Shown here: piece by piece, positions 5,837 through 9,131 of the stretch
Layout of the letters: each line of letters begins with the position of its first letter
Position numbering within the stretch: position 1 is the first letter of the stretch
Assembly (NCBI GenBank): GCA_019243895.1
Contig: JAFATP010000048.1
Span: 1-9,131, forward strand
Direction of reading: 5' to 3'
From: Alphaproteobacteria bacterium
GTDB lineage: Bacteria; Pseudomonadota; Alphaproteobacteria; Rickettsiales; SXRF01
Length of the DNA: 9,131 nucleotides
Notes under the pieces: generated by a model
Database searches by the model: none
Told to the model about the DNA's origin: nothing
Seen by the model: the letters and a program-made list of their open reading frames with translations, nothing else
Translations under genes and position numbers: made by a program

Positions 5837-7714
5837 TCAGTGCTGCGTCACGCTGGTGACGTTGCCACTTCCGTTCTGCATTACGTTGGCGGTGTTATGG
5901 CTGCCCGACTGGTTGATGGTAGCGGTATTATTGACGCCGATCTGACTCAACTGAGCAACGTTAGCCAGCCCGTTCTGAATGACGGTGCCGACGTTCTGGG
6001 TGCCCTTCTGATAGAATCCGGTCACGTTATAAGCGCCATTTTGCGTTACGAACATTTCATTGGAAATGCCGTCCTGCTGGCCGCCGACGCCGTTAGCGAA
6101 GCCGGTGATATTCAGCCCCACCTGGTTGCTGTTGCCCATCTGCGTGATGTCGGTGCTATTGTTGGAGCTGTTGGGAGCAATGTAGATATCCAAAAAGTTA
6201 TCAACGCCTTCCTGCACCGACTTGAGCGTATTGCCGTTACTGTTGGTATCGATGGTAATGGTGGCGCGGGATGCGTCGTCCTGCGCGACATTCACCAGGT
6301 TGCCGATACCGTTGGAGATACTCACTTTGGCATCGTTTCCGGTGGCGGAGGCGGAACTGGCGCCGTGATTCTGCCAGATCTTTATATCGTTAGACATGCC
6401 GCCGTTGGTGATCACCGCCTGGGCCACGTTGCCGTTGCCGAACTGATACCCTTCAATGGTGTTGAAATTGCCGGTAATGCCGTAAATGCCGACGTTGTTA
6501 TCACCATTCTGCTTGCCGAATATCTGCGATGACAGTCCTTTGACATATGCATTGGTGGCGTTGTTATTGCCGTTCTGCTGATACAGGATCGTATTTAAGT
6601 CGCCGTCGATACCGGTGGCGAAACTATTATTATTACCGGTCTGCCCAGCGGTAATCGTGTTGTGGTATCCTTCCACCAGATTAACGTTCATGATGTTGGC
6701 ATTGCCCGTTTGCACGCCTACGACATTATTCCCCACGCCATAAATGCTGGCGGCGGAAAGCGCGTTGTTATTTCCGTTCTGCACCGCGGTCAGGACATTG
6801 CTTTCCCCGAAAACCCCGCCGGTGAGGGTATTGCTGTTACCCGTTTGCTGGGCGTCGATGGTGTTGTCCGCTCCGTTGAACTTCTCGTTATTGATAGTGT
6901 TGTTATTGCCGTTCTGCGTGGCCTTGGCGGTATTGTGCTTGCCGTTCAGCTGCGCATAAGCAGTGTTGCCGGTTCCCTTTTGGCTGTAATTCACGCTGCT
7001 GGTGATGCCTTGCGTGGTGGTGAAGATGAAGTTTTTGTCGCCGTTCTGGCTTTGCACCACGTTATTGTTCTCTCCGTTCACCACCGCCTGAGAGACATTG
7101 CGGGTAGCCACGCCCGGCGTGGTTTCCGTCTGCGTGGACTGCACGCTGTTGGAAACGCCGTTGATGTGGAAATCACTATAGTTGGAGCCGTTGCTGGTTA
7201 CGTTCAGCACGTTGTTCAGGCCCAGTATGGTGGCGTAGGCCTCGCTGCCCTTGGCGGCACCGCTGGGGCTGGTGACGCTCACCGTCGCGGTATTGTTATT
7301 GCCGAAGATATTGTAACCGATGATATTATTGTCTCCCATATCGGTGGCGGTGACATTGTTGTTTTCGCCGTTCACCTTAATGTCCGCATAGGATCCGTTG
7401 GCCGGAGCCGAGGAGCTGCCCTGGCTGACATTGATGTTGTTGCCCGGGCCGTTGGACAAAATATATTCCTGCTGATTGGTGCCATACTGGTTGGCGGTGA
7501 CGGTGTTGCCGCCGGTCTGAATGATCTGCATCACTTCATTGGCGCCGCTCTGATTGCCAGTGGCGGTATTGCCCGTGTCTGCCTGGCTGATAACGAGCGT
7601 TAACGGGCCGGGCCCCGATTGGGCGATCGAGGCGACGTTGCCGCTGGCATAAGCTGCGGAAGCGGTGCTTACCGCTGCGGTTGCCATCAAAACAAAATAA
7701 CGGGAAAATCTCAT
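5837..7714 (-). CDS. Giant curlin-repeat amyloid subunit (625 aa)
   Basis: An exported protein with signal peptide MRFSRYFVLMATAAVSTASAAYA, then roughly 48-50 short tandem strands of about 11 residues to the C-terminus (VTSVTQH). The core pattern is xxxQxGxxN, for example ATQNGNNN, VQTGNAN, QQNGNNN and IQNGLAN. This is the CsgA/CsgB curlin unit, where stacked Gln/Asn ladders build a cross-beta solenoid. E. coli CsgA has only five 22-23 residue repeats in about 150 residues, so this is several times larger. It is very rich in Asn, Gly, Thr and Val, and has no Cys. ATG at 7714 is preferred over the GTG 12 nt upstream because GGTGGAG ends 6 nt before it. It is first in the minus-strand cluster, facing csgF/csgG, and is probably exported through CsgG as the main fibre subunit. 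A terminator follows the stop closely. Confidence 0.88.
   Translation of the reverse strand: MRFSRYFVLMATAAVSTASAAYASGNVASIAQSGPGPLTLVISQADTGNTATGNQSGANEVMQIIQTGGNTVTANQYGTNQQEYILSNGPGNNINVSQGSSSAPANGSYADIKVNGENNNVTATDMGDNNIIGYNIFGNNNTATVSVTSPSGAAKGSEAYATILGLNNVLNVTSNGSNYSDFHINGVSNSVQSTQTETTPGVATRNVSQAVVNGENNNVVQSQNGDKNFIFTTTQGITSSVNYSQKGTGNTAYAQLNGKHNTAKATQNGNNNTINNEKFNGADNTIDAQQTGNSNTLTGGVFGESNVLTAVQNGNNNALSAASIYGVGNNVVGVQTGNANIMNVNLVEGYHNTITAGQTGNNNSFATGIDGDLNTILYQQNGNNNATNAYVKGLSSQIFGKQNGDNNVGIYGITGNFNTIEGYQFGNGNVAQAVITNGGMSNDIKIWQNHGASSASATGNDAKVSISNGIGNLVNVAQDDASRATITIDTNSNGNTLKSVQEGVDNFLDIYIAPNSSNNSTDITQMGNSNQVGLNITGFANGVGGQQDGISNEMFVTQNGAYNVTGFYQKGTQNVGTVIQNGLANVAQLSQIGVNNTATINQSGSHNTANVMQNGSGNVTSVTQH
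5840..7640 (-). repeat. Tandem curlin repeat array within the giant curlin gene
   Basis: About 33-nt degenerate units encode the 11-residue strands. The most alike encode QNGNNN. An identical 18-nt piece (gttgttattgccgttctg on the plus strand) occurs at 6560-6577 and 6899-6916, with a one-mismatch copy at 6764-6781. Most units are well diverged at the DNA level, so the array looks old and maintained rather than freshly amplified. Confidence 0.8.
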
Positions 7715-7720
7715 ATAACG

Positions 7721-7727
7721 CTCCACC
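7721..7727 (-). promoter_or_regulatory. Ribosome binding site deciding the giant curlin start
   Basis: GGTGGAG lies 6 nt before the ATG at 7714. It overlaps the alternative GTG codon at 7726, which therefore cannot be the real start. Confidence 0.75.
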
Positions 7728-7752
7728 GGGCAAAGGATACAGGCTTAAAACT

Positions 7753-7781
7753 TGTAAAGACTCTTTTACAGTGAATTTACA
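7753..7781. promoter_or_regulatory. TGTAAA/TTTACA inverted repeat plus a third half-site in the curlin leader
   Basis: The sequence shows TGTAAA (7753-7758), a 6-nt spacer, TTTACA (7765-7770), 5 nt, then another TTTACA (7776-7781). The first pair is a perfect 6-bp dyad. It lies between the promoter-like box and the curlin start. A related TGTAAAGTGAA occurs at 5256-5266 in the csgF leader. It may be an operator or a weak hairpin in the leader RNA. Six-bp AT-rich dyads also arise by chance. Confidence 0.35.
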
Positions 7782-7810
7782 GGTATCGTCCACTGATTTT
7801 TGGAGATTTA

Positions 7811-7840
7811 CGCCTAATTATATAAAAAACCAATAATAAC
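7811..7840 (-). promoter_or_regulatory. Conserved promoter-like box upstream of the giant curlin
   Basis: Partner of the box at 5281-5310 (24/30 identical in the same orientation). It holds TATATAAT as a -10 candidate next to the shared GGTTTTTT run. It lies 96 nt before the curlin ATG, in the intergenic space shared with the divergent MarR-like gene, so a 5' untranslated leader of roughly 85-95 nt is implied. Confidence 0.6.
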
Positions 7841-7946
7841 CCCCGGAGTGATTCGGTGAGCAATATATCTAGCATTTAAACCTTATTTTAACGGAATTCG
7901 TGCTAAAACGCCCTAATCGAAGCATTTTTCGAACCGAAGACGTAAC

Positions 7947-7953
7947 AGGAGGG
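7947..7953 (+). promoter_or_regulatory. Ribosome binding site favouring the GTG start of the MarR-like gene
   Basis: AGGAGGG followed by a 6-nt spacer and GTG at 7960-7962. The alternative GTG at 7900 has only a weak ACGGA before it. Confidence 0.7.
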
Positions 7954-7959
7954 TTGCCC

Positions 7960-8433
7960 GTGAAGGAGATCTATATACAGTCCGTGCTGCTGATCGAACG
8001 ATTGCACCGGCGCTTCCTGGACGTCGTGAAGGCCGAGCTGGACCGGCTGCGCATCGACGATATTAATAACGTGCAAACGCTGATTCTCTATAACATCAGC
8101 GGCGAGCAGCTGACTATCGGCGAGTTGACCAACCGCGGCTATTACCTGGGGTCTAACGTTTCCTACAATGTAAAAAAACTGGTGGAGAACGGCTACCTCA
8201 TCCAGTCTCCCGCGCCGCATGACCGCCGCTCCACCCGCATCCGCCTCTCCGACAAGGCCAAGGTGCTGTGCGAGCGCATTGACGAGCTTTATTCGCGCAG
8301 TGTGGACTTGCTGCAACGCTCCGGCATTCAGGAAACCACTCTGCAACAGATCAACCGGCAATTATCCGATCTCGAGCGCTTCTGGACCGAACAGGTGAAC
8401 GTCATCTATAAGCTCGCCGCCAGCGTGCGGTGA
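7960..8433 (+). CDS. MarR-like winged-helix transcriptional regulator (LdtR-type)
   Basis: A 157-residue protein from the GTG at 7960. The same frame also allows a GTG at 7900 (177 residues), but AGGAGGG six nt before 7960 and the lack of recognisable sequence in the extra 20 residues favour the shorter form. A helical N-terminus (LLIERLHRRFLDVVKAELDRL) is followed by a winged helix at about 50-98: LTIGELTNRGYYLG, recognition helix SNVSYNVKKLVENGYL, and a wing with DRRSTRIRLS. The C-terminal helix (LSDLERFWTEQVNVIYKL) would complete a MarR dimer interface. This core is typical of an alphaproteobacterial group that includes LdtR. It is divergent from the giant curlin, sharing its upstream region, and is therefore a candidate controller of the curli genes. 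That link, and any ligand, is inference. Confidence 0.87.
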   Translation: MKEIYIQSVLLIERLHRRFLDVVKAELDRLRIDDINNVQTLILYNISGEQLTIGELTNRGYYLGSNVSYNVKKLVENGYLIQSPAPHDRRSTRIRLSDKAKVLCERIDELYSRSVDLLQRSGIQETTLQQINRQLSDLERFWTEQVNVIYKLAASVR

Positions 8434-8437
8434 TTTA

Positions 8438-9131
8438 ATGCACCCACTGGAAAATATTGTACAACAAGTACCAGCGAACGCAAAAGTTCTGGATTACGGT
8501 TGTTTCGGGTGGAAAGTCATTCAATACTGTCCTTCACGAAACGATATCGAGCATCATGGCTGCGATATTAATCCTCCTGTTCACATCCCGCCTAAAGCGA
8601 AGTTTCATCGAGTTGATCCCAAACACCGCGTCATTCCCGTTGAAGACGATGTATTTGATTTGGTGGTGGCTTCGCATGTGCTCGAGCATGTTTTGGATCC
8701 TCTCGATTTGTTTCGCGAATTGGTCAGGGTCTGCAAACCTGGCGGTCGAATTTATATGGAGACTCCTTCGGATCGCTCGCTGCGAGTCAGAAGCCATAGG
8801 CGCGCAGACTCGCATGCGTTTTTTTCATTTTGGGATGACCCGACGCATTTGAGGCCTTGGCCCCCTGCCGCTCTTTATCGACTCGCCATATCGTATGGCT
8901 GTCTTCCCCTTACGTGGCGATATATCACCACTCGAAAGGATAGATGGCTTTTCCCCTTTCGCTATTGCTATTATATGGCAACGCGGAATCCTTACAAACT
9001 TGCGGAGATTATTAAACCAGCCATTGGCTGGGAATGTTTTTTATTGGCCGAAAAACCCAATGATATGCATGGGGCTCCCCGTTATTGCTATGCATATTTG
9101 AGAAATATTCCTGCGGGGGCAGAAAATGCAT
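8438..9131 (+). CDS. Class I SAM-dependent methyltransferase (Methyltransf_11-like), 3' end beyond window
   Basis: The frame from ATG 8438 is open to the window end (231 codons, no stop). Motif I is VLDYGCFGW (17-25), a degenerate DxGxG loop. An acidic motif II position is GCDINPP (41-47). The post-II region reads DVFDLVVASHVLEHVLDPLDLFRELVRVCKPGGRIYMETPSD (71-112), with the HVLEH and KPGG hallmarks of type 11 methyltransferases. DDPTHLRPWPPAALYRL (133-149) is a motif seen in methyltransferases of surface-glycan clusters. The substrate cannot be told. It starts 4 nt after the regulator stop, with GGTGA overlapping that stop as the only ribosome site, so the two are probably co-transcribed and coupled. 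It looks more AT-rich than the genes to its left, which may reflect separate acquisition. Confidence 0.85.
   Translation, partial: MHPLENIVQQVPANAKVLDYGCFGWKVIQYCPSRNDIEHHGCDINPPVHIPPKAKFHRVDPKHRVIPVEDDVFDLVVASHVLEHVLDPLDLFRELVRVCKPGGRIYMETPSDRSLRVRSHRRADSHAFFSFWDDPTHLRPWPPAALYRLAISYGCLPLTWRYITTRKDRWLFPFRYCYYMATRNPYKLAEIIKPAIGWECFLLAEKPNDMHGAPRYCYAYLRNIPAGAENA

Larger units (their letters stand above)
7715..7959. other. Divergent intergenic region between the giant curlin and the MarR-like gene
   Basis: About 245 nt, AT-rich compared with its surroundings. It holds the conserved box (7811-7840), the TGTAAA/TTTACA dyad (7753-7781), the curlin ribosome site and the MarR ribosome site. No small gene with a ribosome site was seen, and no clear plus-strand promoter could be assigned. 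Confidence 0.6.

Noticed and set aside
6662..7603. Long plus-strand open frame (313 codons) opposite the giant curlin
   Set aside because: It is antisense to a gene with repetitive, biased codons that keep the opposite frame free of stops. It has no ribosome site, and its repetitive Val/Ile/Gly text mirrors the curlin repeats.
8457..8852. Plus-strand open frame inside the methyltransferase region
   Set aside because: It is out of frame with the continuous methyltransferase reading from 8438, which carries recognisable motifs to the window end.

Overview
The window reads as a piece of an alphaproteobacterial chromosome, GC-rich by eye. The strongest lineage clue is the MarR-like regulator near the right end, whose winged-helix core (RGYYLGSNVSYN...DRRS) resembles a group typical of Alphaproteobacteria (the LdtR type). 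This placement is an inference from family resemblance. The window holds an accessory surface-structure locus: a curli-type amyloid secretion system with unusual subunits, flanked by a TonB energy-transduction operon and cell-surface glycan or methyl-transfer genes.

Layout. (1) Positions 2319 to 1, minus strand: exbB, exbD, exbD, tonB, with tonB cut by the left edge. This is a tightly packed operon for coupling the proton motive force to an outer-membrane process. (2) 2367-3311, plus strand: a GtrB/DPM-type family 2 glycosyltransferase with two C-terminal membrane helices, divergent from exbB and convergent with csgG. (3) 7714 to 3334, minus strand: the curli locus. In transcription order it has a giant curlin-repeat protein (625 aa), a strong intrinsic terminator, a small curlin-like protein (131 aa), csgF and csgG (477 aa, with a long proline-rich C-terminal extension). 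(4) 7960-8433, plus strand: the MarR-like regulator, divergent from the giant curlin. (5) 8438 to the right edge, plus strand: a class I SAM-dependent methyltransferase, open to the window end, starting 4 nt after the regulator stop.

How it fits together. CsgG is the outer-membrane lipoprotein channel, CsgF its partner at the pore, and the two curlin-repeat proteins are the likely exported amyloid subunits. Two near-identical 30-bp elements (24/30 matches) sit upstream of the giant curlin and upstream of csgFG. This suggests that subunit and secretion transcripts are co-controlled from separate promoters. The terminator between the two curlins would set their stoichiometry. No csgE, csgD, csgC or csgH is recognisable in the window, and no TonB-dependent receptor accompanies the TonB operon. 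No rRNA, tRNA, CRISPR array or insertion sequence was seen.
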